Source: Pseudomonadota bacterium
GTDB taxonomy: Bacteria > Pseudomonadota > Gammaproteobacteria > Xanthomonadales > Xanthomonadaceae
Assembly: GCA_963205495.1 (NCBI GenBank)
Contig: CAUJIN010000003.1
Coordinates: forward strand, 1 to 64,000
Direction of reading: 5' to 3'
DNA length: 64,000 bases
In this document: piece after piece, positions 30,046 to 40,164 of the stretch
Layout: each line of letters starts with the position of its first letter
Position numbering within the stretch: position 1 is the first letter of the stretch
Program-made: the position numbers and the translations under genes
The notes under the pieces: model-generated
What the model saw: only the letters and a program-made list of their open reading frames with translations
Database searches by the model: none
What the model was told of the DNA's origin: nothing

Positions 30046-31371
30046 ATGCGCTATCGTTGCGCCTTGTTTTTTCCGGGGATTCCCGTGGTCAAGTCGCTGG
30101 CGTGGTGGTTCCGCATTCCGTTCTGGCAGCGGGTGATGGGGGCGTTCGTGCTGGGGGCGCTGGTGGGCTGGGGCGTGGGAGCGCCGGCGGAACGCTGGTT
30201 CCAGCCGCTGGGCGATCTCTACATCACCCTGATCCGCATGATCGCGGTGCCGCTGGTGTTCTTCGCGGTGATCGACGCGGTGGGTCGCCTGCACGGGCAG
30301 AAGAGCATCGCGACGCTGGGCGGCAAGACCTTCCTGTGGTTCGCGCTGACGGCGATGTGCGCGGTCGGCATCGGTCTGGGCGTGGCCTGGCTGATGGACC
30401 CGGGCAAGGGCGTCACCGGGCTGACGGTGCCGGCCGACTATGTGCCCAAGCAGGTGCCCGGGCCGGTGCAGGTGCTGCTCGGCGTGGTGCCGTCCAATCC
30501 GTTCGCGGCGCTGGCGCAGGGCAACATCCTGCAGGTGCTGTTCTTTGCCGCGCTGTGCGGCGCGGCGCTGGTGAAGCTGGGCGACCGCGTTCCGAAGCTG
30601 CGCGAGCTTTCCGCTGAAACCAGCGCGCTGATGATGCAGCTCACCCGCTGGGTGCTGGAAATGACCCCGCTGGGCACCTTCGGCCTGATCGCCGCGCTCG
30701 TGGGCGCCTACGGATTCGAGAAGCTGCTGCCGCTGGGCAGCTTCGTGATCGCGCTCTATGTGGCCTGCGCGCTGCACATCGTCCTCACCTACGGCGGCCT
30801 GCTGGCGCTGCACGGGCTCAATCCGCTGCGCTTCTTCCGCGGGGCAGCGGCCGGCATGCAGGTGGCCTTCGTGAGCTCGTCGAGTTTCGCCTCGATGCCG
30901 GTGGCGCTGCGCTGCGTCACCGCAAATCTGGGTGTGGACAAGGACTACGCCGCCTTCGCGGTGCCGCTCGGGGCCACGGTGAAGATGGACGGCTGCGGGG
31001 CGATCTATCCGGCCATCGCCTCGGTGTTCGTGGCGCAGTATTTCGGCATCGAGCTGTCCGGTGCGCAGTATTTCGTGATCCTGCTGGCCTCGGTGCTGGG
31101 CAGCTTCGGCACCGCCGGAGTGCCGGGCACGGCGATCGTCATGGCGACCGTGGTGCTGGGTGCGGCGGGCCTGCCGCTGGAAGGGCTGGGCTACCTGGTC
31201 GCCATCGACCGCATCCTCGACATGATGCGCACCATGACCAACGTCACCGGCCAGATGCTGGTTCCGGTGCTGGTGGCGCGTGGGGAAGGGCTGCTGGACC
31301 GCGCCGTGTACGAGGCGCCGCCGCGCGGCGTGGGCGTGGCGCCGGGAGACGATTCCGGCGCGCAGGCCTGA
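30046..31371 (+). CDS. dicarboxylate/cation symporter (DctA/GltP family)
   Basis: GDLYITLIRMIAVPLVFFAVIDAV...; VPLGATVKMDGCGAIYPAIASVFVAQYFGIELS. Confidence 0.92.
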   Translation: MRYRCALFFPGIPVVKSLAWWFRIPFWQRVMGAFVLGALVGWGVGAPAERWFQPLGDLYITLIRMIAVPLVFFAVIDAVGRLHGQKSIATLGGKTFLWFALTAMCAVGIGLGVAWLMDPGKGVTGLTVPADYVPKQVPGPVQVLLGVVPSNPFAALAQGNILQVLFFAALCGAALVKLGDRVPKLRELSAETSALMMQLTRWVLEMTPLGTFGLIAALVGAYGFEKLLPLGSFVIALYVACALHIVLTYGGLLALHGLNPLRFFRGAAAGMQVAFVSSSSFASMPVALRCVTANLGVDKDYAAFAVPLGATVKMDGCGAIYPAIASVFVAQYFGIELSGAQYFVILLASVLGSFGTAGVPGTAIVMATVVLGAAGLPLEGLGYLVAIDRILDMMRTMTNVTGQMLVPVLVARGEGLLDRAVYEAPPRGVGVAPGDDSGAQA

Positions 31372-31380
31372 GGCATAAGC

Positions 31381-31420
31381 GTCGGGGACGTAGCCCGACC
31401 TGCGCGACCGACGCCGCGGG
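31381..31420. repeat. REP-like motif GTCGGGGACGTAGCCC
   Basis: Matches the reverse complement of the 13178-13226 element over 16 bp. Confidence 0.45.
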
Positions 31421-31605
31421 GATGCGCAGATTAGCGCCGCCTGGCAAAACCCTCCGATTTCTGCTGCCCTGCAATAGTTTTTGCACGGAACGCGCAGAAG
31501 AGCGCATTCCTGCTCTTGATGCACCGCGGCAAATGTGTGATAAGGACCGGGCGCCTGACCGGACATCGGCAGGCCCACCCTTCCGCCATTGCAGGTGATC
31601 GAGCC

Positions 31606-33363
31606 ATGCCAGACCCGCAACACACCGGTGCAGAAATCGTCGTCCGCGCGCTCCGGGAGCAGGGCGTTGAGCACATTTTCGGCTATCCGGGCGGTGCGGT
31701 CCTTCCGATTTACGACGTGCTTTTCCAGCAGGATGCAATCGAACACATTCTGGTGCGTCACGAGCAGGGCGCGGCGCACGCGGCCGAAGGCTATGCGCGT
31801 TCGACCGGCAAGCCGGGCGTGGTGCTGGTCACTTCCGGTCCCGGTGCGACCAACGCGGTCACCGGCCTGGCCGATGCGATGCTCGATTCGATTCCGCTGG
31901 TGTGCATCACCGGGCAGGTGCCCACCCACCTGATCGGCACCGATGCCTTCCAGGAGTGCGACACCCTCGGCATCACCCGCGCCTGCACCAAGCACAATTT
32001 TCTGGTGAAGGACGTGAACGACCTGGCGCGCATCCTGCACGATGCTTTCCACATCGCCACCAGCGGCCGCCCCGGTCCGGTGGTGGTGGACATTCCCAAG
32101 GACGTGCAGTTCAAGCGCGGTACCTACACCGGTCCGCGCGAGGGGCTGCTGCATCCGACCTACCAGCCGCAGACGCAGGGCGAGCCGGCGCGCATCGCGC
32201 AGGCCGTGGAACTGATCCTGTCGGCCAAGCGGCCGGTGTTCTACGTCGGCGGCGGGGTGATCAATTCCGGACCGCGCGCCTCCGAGCTGCTGCGCAAGCT
32301 GGCAAAGCTCACCGGCTTCCCGGTGACCTCCACCCTGATGGGGCTCGGCGCGTTCCCCGCCAGCGATCCGCAGTGGCTGGGCATGCTCGGCATGCACGGC
32401 ACCTACGAAGCCAACCTCGCCATGCACGAGTGCGACGTGATGGTGGCCCTGGGTGCGCGCTTCGACGACCGCTGCACCGGGCGGCTCGACGCCTTCTCGC
32501 CGCGTTCGCGCAAGATCCACGTGGACATCGATCCTTCCTCGATCAACAAGATCGTCCGGGTGGAAGTGCCGATCGTGGGCGATTGCGCGAGCGTGCTCGA
32601 GGCGCTGGTGGCTGGCGTTGCGCCGCGCGTGTCGGAAATCGACGCCGCCGCGCGCGAGGCGTGGTGGGAGCGGATCCAGGGCTGGCGCGCGCGCCGCTCG
32701 CTGGCCTATCTCAAGTCGGACACGACGATCAAGCCGCAGTACGCCATCGAGCGCCTCCACGCGCTCACCCGAGGGCGCGAAACCTTCATCACCACCGAGG
32801 TCGGTCAGCACCAGATGTGGGCGGCCCAGCATTTCCACTTCGACCAGCCCAACCGCTGGATGACCTCGGGTGGCCTGGGCACCATGGGCTACGGCATCCC
32901 GGCGGCGGTCGGCGTGCAGGTGGCGCACCCCGAGGCGCTGGTGATCGACATCGCCGGCGAGGCCAGCGTGCTCATGACGATGCAGGAGCTCTCGACCGCG
33001 GTTCAGTACCGCCTGCCGATCAAGATCTTCATCCTCAACAACGAGTACATGGGCATGGTGCGCCAGTGGCAGCAGCTGCTGCACGGCGGGCGCTATTCGC
33101 AGTCCTACTCGGCGGCGCTGCCGGACTTCGTCAAGCTGGCCGAGGCCTACGGCGGCAAGGGCATCCGGGTGAGCGATCCGGCGGCGCTGGATGATGCCAT
33201 CCGCGAGATGCTCGATTATCCCGGCCCGGTGATCTTCGACTGCGTGGTGGACAAGGCCGAAAACTGCCTGCCGATGATTCCCTCGGGTGCCGCGCACTAC
33301 GAGATGATCCTGCCCGACACCGCCGAGGCCGAGGTGACCGAAGCCGGTCGCATGATGGTCTGA
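31606..33363 (+). CDS. ilvB: acetolactate synthase large subunit
   Basis: GAEIVVRALREQGVEHIFGYPGGAVLPIYDVL; GFPVTSTLMGLGAFP; TPP-binding GGLGTMGYGIPAAVG. Confidence 0.96.
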   Translation: MPDPQHTGAEIVVRALREQGVEHIFGYPGGAVLPIYDVLFQQDAIEHILVRHEQGAAHAAEGYARSTGKPGVVLVTSGPGATNAVTGLADAMLDSIPLVCITGQVPTHLIGTDAFQECDTLGITRACTKHNFLVKDVNDLARILHDAFHIATSGRPGPVVVDIPKDVQFKRGTYTGPREGLLHPTYQPQTQGEPARIAQAVELILSAKRPVFYVGGGVINSGPRASELLRKLAKLTGFPVTSTLMGLGAFPASDPQWLGMLGMHGTYEANLAMHECDVMVALGARFDDRCTGRLDAFSPRSRKIHVDIDPSSINKIVRVEVPIVGDCASVLEALVAGVAPRVSEIDAAAREAWWERIQGWRARRSLAYLKSDTTIKPQYAIERLHALTRGRETFITTEVGQHQMWAAQHFHFDQPNRWMTSGGLGTMGYGIPAAVGVQVAHPEALVIDIAGEASVLMTMQELSTAVQYRLPIKIFILNNEYMGMVRQWQQLLHGGRYSQSYSAALPDFVKLAEAYGGKGIRVSDPAALDDAIREMLDYPGPVIFDCVVDKAENCLPMIPSGAAHYEMILPDTAEAEVTEAGRMMV

Positions 33364-33378
33364 GGAGCACTACCCGCC

Positions 33379-33966
33379 ATGTCCTGCCAAAACGAAAAGC
33401 ACTGCACCGACAGCAAGCCGACACCGGCGCAGCCCGCCTCCGCCTATTTCATCGCCGACGACGTCGCGCGCCCGGTGCGCGCCACCCTTTCCGTGGTGGT
33501 GGACAACGAGGTCGGCGCGCTGGCGCGCGTGGTCGGTCTGTTTTCCGGGCGTGGCTACAACATCGAATCGCTCACCGTGGGCGAAACCGACCACCAGAAG
33601 CGCACCTCGCGCATCACCGTGGTCACCACCGGCACGCCGCACATCATCGAACAGATCAAGGCCCAGCTCGGGCGCCTGGTGCCGGTGCACCGGGTGGTCG
33701 ATCTGGCCGTGGACAAGCCCGGCGTGGAGCGCGAGATGGCGCTGGTGAAGGTCGCGGGGACGGGCGAGCAGCGCGCCGAGATGCTGCGGCTTTCCAACGT
33801 GTTTCGCGCCCATGTGGTCGACATCACCCACACCAGCTTCACCTTCGAGCTGACCGGCTCGCCCACCAAGATCGACGCCTTCGTGGACCTGATGATTCCG
33901 CTCGGGCTGGTGGAAATGAGCCGCACCGGCGTGGTGGCCATCGGGCGCGGCGGCGAGGCGACCTGA
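33379..33966 (+). CDS. ilvN: acetolactate synthase small subunit (ACT domain)
   Basis: LSVVVDNEVGALARVVGLFSGRGYNIESLTVGETDHQKRTSRITVVT. Confidence 0.95.
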   Translation: MSCQNEKHCTDSKPTPAQPASAYFIADDVARPVRATLSVVVDNEVGALARVVGLFSGRGYNIESLTVGETDHQKRTSRITVVTTGTPHIIEQIKAQLGRLVPVHRVVDLAVDKPGVEREMALVKVAGTGEQRAEMLRLSNVFRAHVVDITHTSFTFELTGSPTKIDAFVDLMIPLGLVEMSRTGVVAIGRGGEAT

Positions 33967-34011
33967 CCGGCCCCGGTTCCCGCATGCGGTAACCGGGACT
34001 TCCGGACGGCA

Positions 34012-36156
34012 TCAACCCGCGCCGAATTCCAGCGCCGACAGCGCCGCTTCCTGTTCGTCCGACAGTGCGGCTCCGACGCCTTCACCCACCAGATCGAGCA
34101 GCAGGCGCGCGGCGTCCGCGGCCTCGTGCAGCTCGATGTCTGCCAGTTCCAGCCAGGCCTCGGCGTCCTCGCGCAGCGATGGATCGATCGCGGCCAGCAG
34201 GCGTTCGAGGGTGAAGGCCGCCGGCGGTGCGAGCAGCAGGAGCGCTTCCAGCACGCGGCGCAGCTCGGCGCGGATCGCCTCGATGCGATCGGGGGGGAGC
34301 TCGCGCGGCGGGTTCATGCTTTCCTCGACGAGATAGCCCAACTTGCTGTAGAGCACCTCGTCATCGACGCCGGATTTGCGCAGGTGGGTCGGGAGGTCCA
34401 TCTCGAACAAAACCCCGGGCGCGGGCGGCGGGTACGACGTGGGCGCGATCTTTCGGAGGAATCGCGGCATGCTCAGGGAGTAGTCCAGCATGCCGTGCGG
34501 CAGCATGTGCGCGACCGGCACGATTTCCGGCAAATCCTCGGTCCGCTCGCCGGCCTCGCGCACCCGCACCAGCACCGCCGAGGTTTCCTCGGCGATCAGG
34601 CCGTAGCGCAGCGCGATTGCCTCGCGCTCGGCCGCGCCGGCATGGGCGTAGGCCTGCTGGCCGGCCCAGGCGCGGCGCGATGGGTCCGGAACGGGGCCTT
34701 CCCCGAAAAGGTTCGCAGCCTCCGTCTTGCCGATCCAGAGGCTCACGCGCCGCGGTGCGGCATCGGGCAGGAAGGCCACGAACGTGGCGGCATCGCCCGG
34801 GTACAGGCGCGGCGGAGGAAGCGGGCGCGCGTTCCGGCCCCATTCGACCCAGAGTTCCATGGGTTCACCAAAGCGCGCGCGACGCAGCTGGCGCAACACG
34901 GCGGCGTCGATCGGTTCGGCCGGCACGGCGCGCTCCAGCGTCGCGCCGGTGGCTTCGGCCAGCGGCGCCAGCACGTCGGTGCCTGCGCTCGAACCCACCG
35001 CAACCACGAAGATGCGCACGCCGGCCCCGGCGGCGCGGGCGCGCGCCGCGTCCAGCGCGTGCGGATGCACGGCGCCATCGGTGACCAGGATGATGGCGGG
35101 GGCGCGTTTCCTGTCTCCTCCTTTCAGGCCATCGAGCGCGGTTTCCAGCGCGAGCTCGATTTCGGTCCCGCCCAGATCGGAGTCGATCGTTTTTTCCAGC
35201 GCATGCATGGCCTCGCGCACCCGCGCGGTGGCGCGCAGCGGGCGGCGGAACAGCGGCACCACGGAGCTGCCGAAGCGCAGCACCTGCACCCGGTCGTCTT
35301 CGTGCAGGGCCTCCGCCACGGCGGCGAGCGCGGCGCGCGACTGGGCGATGGCGTCGCCCGACATCGATCCGGACCCATCCAGCACCAGGCACAGATCCAT
35401 CGGATCCTGCGCGGTGCCCTGTGCCGGCGCGATCACCTCGAGCAGGCCGATGGCGCCGCCCTCGTCCTCGACCAGGCGCAACGCGGCGGGCGCGTCCTTC
35501 GGCAGATCGAAGTTCAGCACCAGATCGCGGTCAAGCGCGGCGTGGCCCAGGGTCAGGCGCAGCGCGTCGCCGTCGCGCTCGAAGCGCACCGCGTGCGAGG
35601 CGCACTGCACCGGCGCTGCGGCAAGGAGGCCGGCAACCCGGATCGTGGCGTCGAGCGGGTGTTCCACGGCGAAATCGTGCGCGGGCGTGGCCAGTTCGTC
35701 GAGACGGCTGCGGCCGTAGCGCGGGCGGTGCACGAGCGGAAGGCTGAAGCGCGACACGCCGCCGGCCGCCGCGAGCGACGCGGCGAAGCGCAGCACGATC
35801 TCACCGTCCTCGCCGGGCTTGAGGTTGCCGAGGTCCACGCACAGTAGGCCCGGCTCCAGGCGCTCCAGCAGCACCGCGCTGTCGCCCTCGGCGATGGCGT
35901 CGTCGAAGGCCTCGCGTGCACTGCGGCGCGGCTGGACTCGGGCGACGCGGGTTTCCCCGGCGATCGTGGCTTCCATGCCGAGGAAGGCGGCGTCCAGCGG
36001 CACGGGGAAGGTGTAGACGATTTCGACCGGGCCGGTTCCCTCGTTGCGGAATCGGTGGCGCAGCTCGTGGCTCGCCATCAGGTCGTCGATCGTCACTTCC
36101 AGGCGACTGTGGGCCAGCAGGGAGCGGGAATGGCTGGAAGGATGGCGGCGGGTCAT
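34012..36156 (-). CDS. VIT domain and VWA domain-containing protein
   Basis: HRFRNEGTGPVEIVYTFPVPLDAAFLGMEATI; MIDAS-like DLCLVLDGSGSMSGDAI. Confidence 0.88.
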   Translation of the reverse strand: MTRRHPSSHSRSLLAHSRLEVTIDDLMASHELRHRFRNEGTGPVEIVYTFPVPLDAAFLGMEATIAGETRVARVQPRRSAREAFDDAIAEGDSAVLLERLEPGLLCVDLGNLKPGEDGEIVLRFAASLAAAGGVSRFSLPLVHRPRYGRSRLDELATPAHDFAVEHPLDATIRVAGLLAAAPVQCASHAVRFERDGDALRLTLGHAALDRDLVLNFDLPKDAPAALRLVEDEGGAIGLLEVIAPAQGTAQDPMDLCLVLDGSGSMSGDAIAQSRAALAAVAEALHEDDRVQVLRFGSSVVPLFRRPLRATARVREAMHALEKTIDSDLGGTEIELALETALDGLKGGDRKRAPAIILVTDGAVHPHALDAARARAAGAGVRIFVVAVGSSAGTDVLAPLAEATGATLERAVPAEPIDAAVLRQLRRARFGEPMELWVEWGRNARPLPPPRLYPGDAATFVAFLPDAAPRRVSLWIGKTEAANLFGEGPVPDPSRRAWAGQQAYAHAGAAEREAIALRYGLIAEETSAVLVRVREAGERTEDLPEIVPVAHMLPHGMLDYSLSMPRFLRKIAPTSYPPPAPGVLFEMDLPTHLRKSGVDDEVLYSKLGYLVEESMNPPRELPPDRIEAIRAELRRVLEALLLLAPPAAFTLERLLAAIDPSLREDAEAWLELADIELHEAADAARLLLDLVGEGVGAALSDEQEAALSALEFGAG

Positions 36157-36569
36157 GGCGAATCTTCCTCCGGGAAGGATGGGGCGTGGGAGAGTTCGAA
36201 CAGCGCGTCCTGCACGGCGCGGAACAGCTGGCGGATCTGCTCCTGCGTGAGTCGGGCGCGGTCGGGGGATACCACCAGTTCGACGCCTTCGGACACGACC
36301 AGATGCGAGCGCACCTCGACCGCGCCGGGGCGCAGCGGCGCGATCGGAGGCTCGCTCTTTGCGGTCAGCAGCGTTGCGATGGCGTCGAGCGACAGGCCGG
36401 TTTCCTGCCAGTGGCGGATGCGCAGCAGGTCGGCGAGGTGGCGCTCCCCGTACCAGGCGCCGCGCTTCTCGCCTTCCGGCGGGGGCAGCAGGCCCTTCTG
36501 GATGTAGTAGCGAACGGTGCGGCCGGGGACTTCGGCGCGCTCGCAGAGCTGCTGGAGGCTGAGCTTCAT
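36153..36569 (-). CDS. MerR family transcriptional regulator
   Basis: MKLSLQQLCERAEVPGRTVRYYIQKGLLPPPEGEKRGAWYGERHLADLLRI. Confidence 0.9.
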   Translation of the reverse strand: MKLSLQQLCERAEVPGRTVRYYIQKGLLPPPEGEKRGAWYGERHLADLLRIRHWQETGLSLDAIATLLTAKSEPPIAPLRPGAVEVRSHLVVSEGVELVVSPDRARLTQEQIRQLFRAVQDALFELSHAPSFPEEDSP

Positions 36570-36582
36570 ATGGAACACCATG

Positions 36583-36597
36583 ACTGTCGCAAACAGT
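36583..36597 (-). promoter_or_regulatory. Dyad upstream of merR-like gene, candidate operator
   Basis: ACTGT cgcaa ACAGT, directly upstream of the MerR start. Confidence 0.45.
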
Positions 36598-36634
36598 GTC
36601 GAATAATGCCGAGGAGCTGTCAAGCCCCGAAAAC

Positions 36635-36665
36635 GAAAAACCCCCGCCGAGGCGGGGGTTTTCGT
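36635..36665. terminator. Rho-independent terminator
   Basis: GAAAAACCCCCGCCgaGGCGGGGGTTTTCG. Confidence 0.8.
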
Positions 36666-36684
36666 GGGTCTGTGCGGGACGAAA

Positions 36685-39600
36685 TCAGTCCTCGAAGCCG
36701 TCGGCGAAAATTTCCGGTGATCCCGCGGCCACCTGGGTCATGAAGTCGTGGCCATTGTTGCCGGGCTGCGGATCGGTGCTGGCGGTGCTTGCAGCGAGCG
36801 TGGCCGTCAGGGTCTGGCCGGCGGCCGCCGGAAGGACGCCGGCGGTAACGCTGAAGGAGGCGCTGGCGCCGGCGGCGAGCGATGCCGTGCCGCACTGGAT
36901 CGCGCCGCTGGCGCCTGCAGCGGGCTGCGAGCAGACCCATCCTGCGGGCGCGGTGAGGGCGGTGAAACCCAGACCAGCGGGCAGGGTCAGGATCACTTGC
37001 GAACCTACGGCCGCGTCCGCGCCGGTGTTCGCAAGGGTGAACGCGTAGGTCAGCGTGTCGCCCACGTTGGCGCTGGCGGCGACCGAAGTCCCGGAAACCG
37101 AAACGTCGGCGGTGCGGAAGGCGGCGATGTCGAGGAAGGCCAGCGCCGGATCGTGGTCGGAATTGCCGAAGGCGTTGCCGGTATCGTTGCGGTCGGCCTG
37201 ATGGAAGTCGGCATTGACGCGCGCGAATTCCATGCGTGGCTCGCCCGCGGTGCGCGACAGCGCGGCTTCGTTGACGAGGATCTGGTCGATGGTCTGGGCG
37301 TTGCCGGCGAAGGTGTAGCTGTAACGGAAATCGCGTGGCACCAGCTCGGTCAGCAGGATCAGGTCGGGGGCGACGAGGTCGACCCCATCGTCTGGAACCA
37401 CGGTCTGATCGTTGGCGCTGGGCTCGCCCTTGATCGTGCCCATCAGGTCGGCGTAGCCGTCGTTGAATTCGTAGGCGTTGAAGTCACCCACCAGCACGAT
37501 GGCGCGGCCTGGATCGGCGTTCTGGAACTGCTGCACCAGTTCGGCCAGGAACTCGGCGTTCTGCTGGCGCTTGGCGCGGTTGCGCCGGCCCTCGCCGCCG
37601 CCCGGGTTGAGCGGATCGTTGAAGCAGGCGTAGTTGGCATCCGCGTCGGCGGCGCTGTCCACGTCGATCATGGACTTGAGGTGGTTGTTGATCACGGTGA
37701 TCGGCACGCTGGCACCGTTGGGACCGCGGATCAGAAGGTCCACCACCAGCGGCGGGCGGTCGTTGAGCAGGCCCGCGGTGTAGCTCACCCCGTCCGGGCA
37801 CAGCACGTGCAGTCCTGCGCCGTACTCGGTCGGTGTGCCGACCACGGTGACGCGCGGCTGGCCGCCGATCAGCGCCTTCTTCAGCAGGAGGCCCAGGCGT
37901 TGGGTGCCGGCGACGGCGACCATCACGCTTCCGTATTCGGGATCATTGGCGGCAATGGTGCCAACGCGCGCGGCGATATCGTCCAGGGTTTCCGGGTTGG
38001 CGACCTCGATCAGGCCGAGCACGTCCGGCGTGCCGAGGTAGTTCACGATGGTCTGGGCGATCTTGTCGGCCTTGCGGGTATAGGTGACGCCGCCGGCCTG
38101 CGCGAGGTTCTCGACGTTGTAGCCGCCCACGGTGATTTCCGTGGGGCTGGCGGCCGAGACCGCGGTTCCGGACGCGGCGGCGCTGGTGTCGGGCACGGGG
38201 AAGTCGCTGTCGCGGGTCAGGATCGTGTAGCGCGCCGAGGCGTAATCGAGCACGCCGACGAGGTTTTCCAGCAGCGTGCCGCTGCGCAGGGTCTTGGCCG
38301 AGCCGCCGGCGAGCAGGTTGGTCTTCACCCGCAGCAGCTCGGGATTGTTGTCCCAGCACGGCACGTTGGCGGGCGCCTCGGCGGGCAGGGGCATGCTGCC
38401 GGGGAGGGCGGGATCGACGCCGCAGCGGAAGCGGTCGACGCCGGCCTCGCGCATCGGGCGTTGGGTGCCTTCCGTCACGCCGAAAAATTCGTCGTTGGCC
38501 CCCGCGCCGGTGGGAGAAACGGTGATGAAGCGCGGCACGCTCACCCGCATGAACTCGTAGCGTTCCAGCGCGTCGAGCGGGCCGGCGGGGTCAAGGTCCG
38601 TGCCATCGAGTACGGCCGGGACGGGCAGGGCGTTGCCGGAGGAAATCACCGTCGTGGTGACGAAGGTCAGCTCGGTGATCGGCAGGCTGCCGGCCGCGCC
38701 GTACTCGGAAACCGTGCCGGTGACCTGGACCCGATCGCCCTCCGCAAGCCCGGTCGCGGCGGGGTTGCTGGCGGGGCCGAACACCAGGAGGCCTTCGGAG
38801 GTGGCCGGATTGGCATCTTCATCGCCAGCCAGCGACTGCAGGTAGTAGCGCTGGCTGTTGGAGGTGATCGCGGTGACGATGCCGCGCGTGGTCACCACCT
38901 GCCCGTCGAGCGGGGAAACCTGTCCTGCGCCCTGGATCTGGCTGATCGGGGTGAAGCTGATGTCGTCGTCGATGATGGTGCCCGATTTGCTGATCGGATC
39001 GGCCTGGCTGAGATCGGCACCGCTGAAGTTGGACAGGGTGATGGTGATCGTGGCGTTGCCGTCGGTGACGGTGTTGGGGACGGTCTCGACCGTGATCAGA
39101 TACGGCGTGGCGGCGCTGTTGTCGAGCGTGACGCTGGCCGGGCCGGTGTAGGCGTAGCGCCCGGCGGGGCCGCTGACGGCGATGTCGAAGGACACCGTGT
39201 CGCCGCTGCCGATGGCCGGGGCGAAGTTGGCCACGAAGGTGAGCATGGCCGCAGCGCTGTCGCCTTCCAGCACCGACACGGTCGCGCCATCGAAAACAAA
39301 CACGGGGGCCGTCGGTGCGCCGCCGCAGGCGTGGAACAGATTGGAGGAATTGCGCGGGGTGGGCGCGGCGGTGCTGAAGTCGGCAGCGTTGTCGTTGCTG
39401 TCGGTGCAGCCGGCGTCGTCGCGCATTGCCGCGGTCGCGTTGGCGATTCCCGGAGCCGGGCCGCTGCCCTCGAAGCAGTTGGCGGAGCCGCCGATGCCGA
39501 GGAAATCCTGGATCGCGGCCCCCGTGGGGCAGGCACCGGAAAGCGCGGAGGTGCTGTTGACCAGGGCGACCTTGCCGCTGGTGCCGCCCATCGCCGTGCC

Positions 39601-39948
39601 GCCGATCACGTCCGGAGTCGGCAGTGGCGTCGTGCCGCCGCCTCCTGCCGCCTGCTGGATCAGGTAGTACTGCCCGGGTTGCAGGACGTGGCTGCCGAGC
39701 GGCGTCACCTGCCAGGAGGTGCCCGCGGCGGAGGCGTACTGCACCGACCAGCCGGCGAGGCTCACCGGCGTCGAACCGCGGTTGAACAGTTCGATGAAGT
39801 CGTGGGTGTAGGTGGCGCCGCTGTTGCCGCCGCCGCCGTAGGACTGGCTGATGACCACTTGCGCGGAAGCGCCGCCCGCCGCCAGCAGGGCGCAGGCCAG
39901 AAGGCCGATCAGCGCGGCGCGCGGCCGCGAACGTGTCGTCATTTGCAT
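36685..39948 (-). CDS. ExeM/NucH-like extracellular endonuclease (lamin-tail domain, OB-like, EEP nuclease, DUF11-like domain)
   Basis: Signal peptide; VVISQSYGGGGNSGATYTHDFIELFNRGSTPVSLAGWSVQY; FNAYEFNDGYADLMGT; NSDHDPAL; C-term EIFADGFED*. Confidence 0.9.
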   Translation of the reverse strand: MQMTTRSRPRAALIGLLACALLAAGGASAQVVISQSYGGGGNSGATYTHDFIELFNRGSTPVSLAGWSVQYASAAGTSWQVTPLGSHVLQPGQYYLIQQAAGGGGTTPLPTPDVIGGTAMGGTSGKVALVNSTSALSGACPTGAAIQDFLGIGGSANCFEGSGPAPGIANATAAMRDDAGCTDSNDNAADFSTAAPTPRNSSNLFHACGGAPTAPVFVFDGATVSVLEGDSAAAMLTFVANFAPAIGSGDTVSFDIAVSGPAGRYAYTGPASVTLDNSAATPYLITVETVPNTVTDGNATITITLSNFSGADLSQADPISKSGTIIDDDISFTPISQIQGAGQVSPLDGQVVTTRGIVTAITSNSQRYYLQSLAGDEDANPATSEGLLVFGPASNPAATGLAEGDRVQVTGTVSEYGAAGSLPITELTFVTTTVISSGNALPVPAVLDGTDLDPAGPLDALERYEFMRVSVPRFITVSPTGAGANDEFFGVTEGTQRPMREAGVDRFRCGVDPALPGSMPLPAEAPANVPCWDNNPELLRVKTNLLAGGSAKTLRSGTLLENLVGVLDYASARYTILTRDSDFPVPDTSAAASGTAVSAASPTEITVGGYNVENLAQAGGVTYTRKADKIAQTIVNYLGTPDVLGLIEVANPETLDDIAARVGTIAANDPEYGSVMVAVAGTQRLGLLLKKALIGGQPRVTVVGTPTEYGAGLHVLCPDGVSYTAGLLNDRPPLVVDLLIRGPNGASVPITVINNHLKSMIDVDSAADADANYACFNDPLNPGGGEGRRNRAKRQQNAEFLAELVQQFQNADPGRAIVLVGDFNAYEFNDGYADLMGTIKGEPSANDQTVVPDDGVDLVAPDLILLTELVPRDFRYSYTFAGNAQTIDQILVNEAALSRTAGEPRMEFARVNADFHQADRNDTGNAFGNSDHDPALAFLDIAAFRTADVSVSGTSVAASANVGDTLTYAFTLANTGADAAVGSQVILTLPAGLGFTALTAPAGWVCSQPAAGASGAIQCGTASLAAGASASFSVTAGVLPAAAGQTLTATLAASTASTDPQPGNNGHDFMTQVAAGSPEIFADGFED

Positions 39949-40164
39949 GGAAAGAATCCCGACAGGAAGTGCAGTGCCCGAGCGGGCGGTGCCCGAGCGG
40001 GATGGAAGCCGCGAGCCTAGCAGTGTCGCGTGACGCCAAGGTGTCGCTGGTTGGCACTCTCGCACAGGCGCAATCCACGCAGGGCTTGCCCCGGAGGCCC
40101 GCTTGCAGTCGAATGCGGAACTTCGCGCCGCGCACCGCGGCTCGTTTCCGAGGGGAAGTATCGA

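Noticed and set aside
29992-33297. 1101-aa minus-strand ORF
   Set aside because: Antisense to the DctA-like and acetolactate synthase genes; low-complexity composition with no recognisable domain.
36748-40020. 1090-aa plus-strand ORF
   Set aside because: Antisense shadow of the ExeM-like nuclease, low-complexity.
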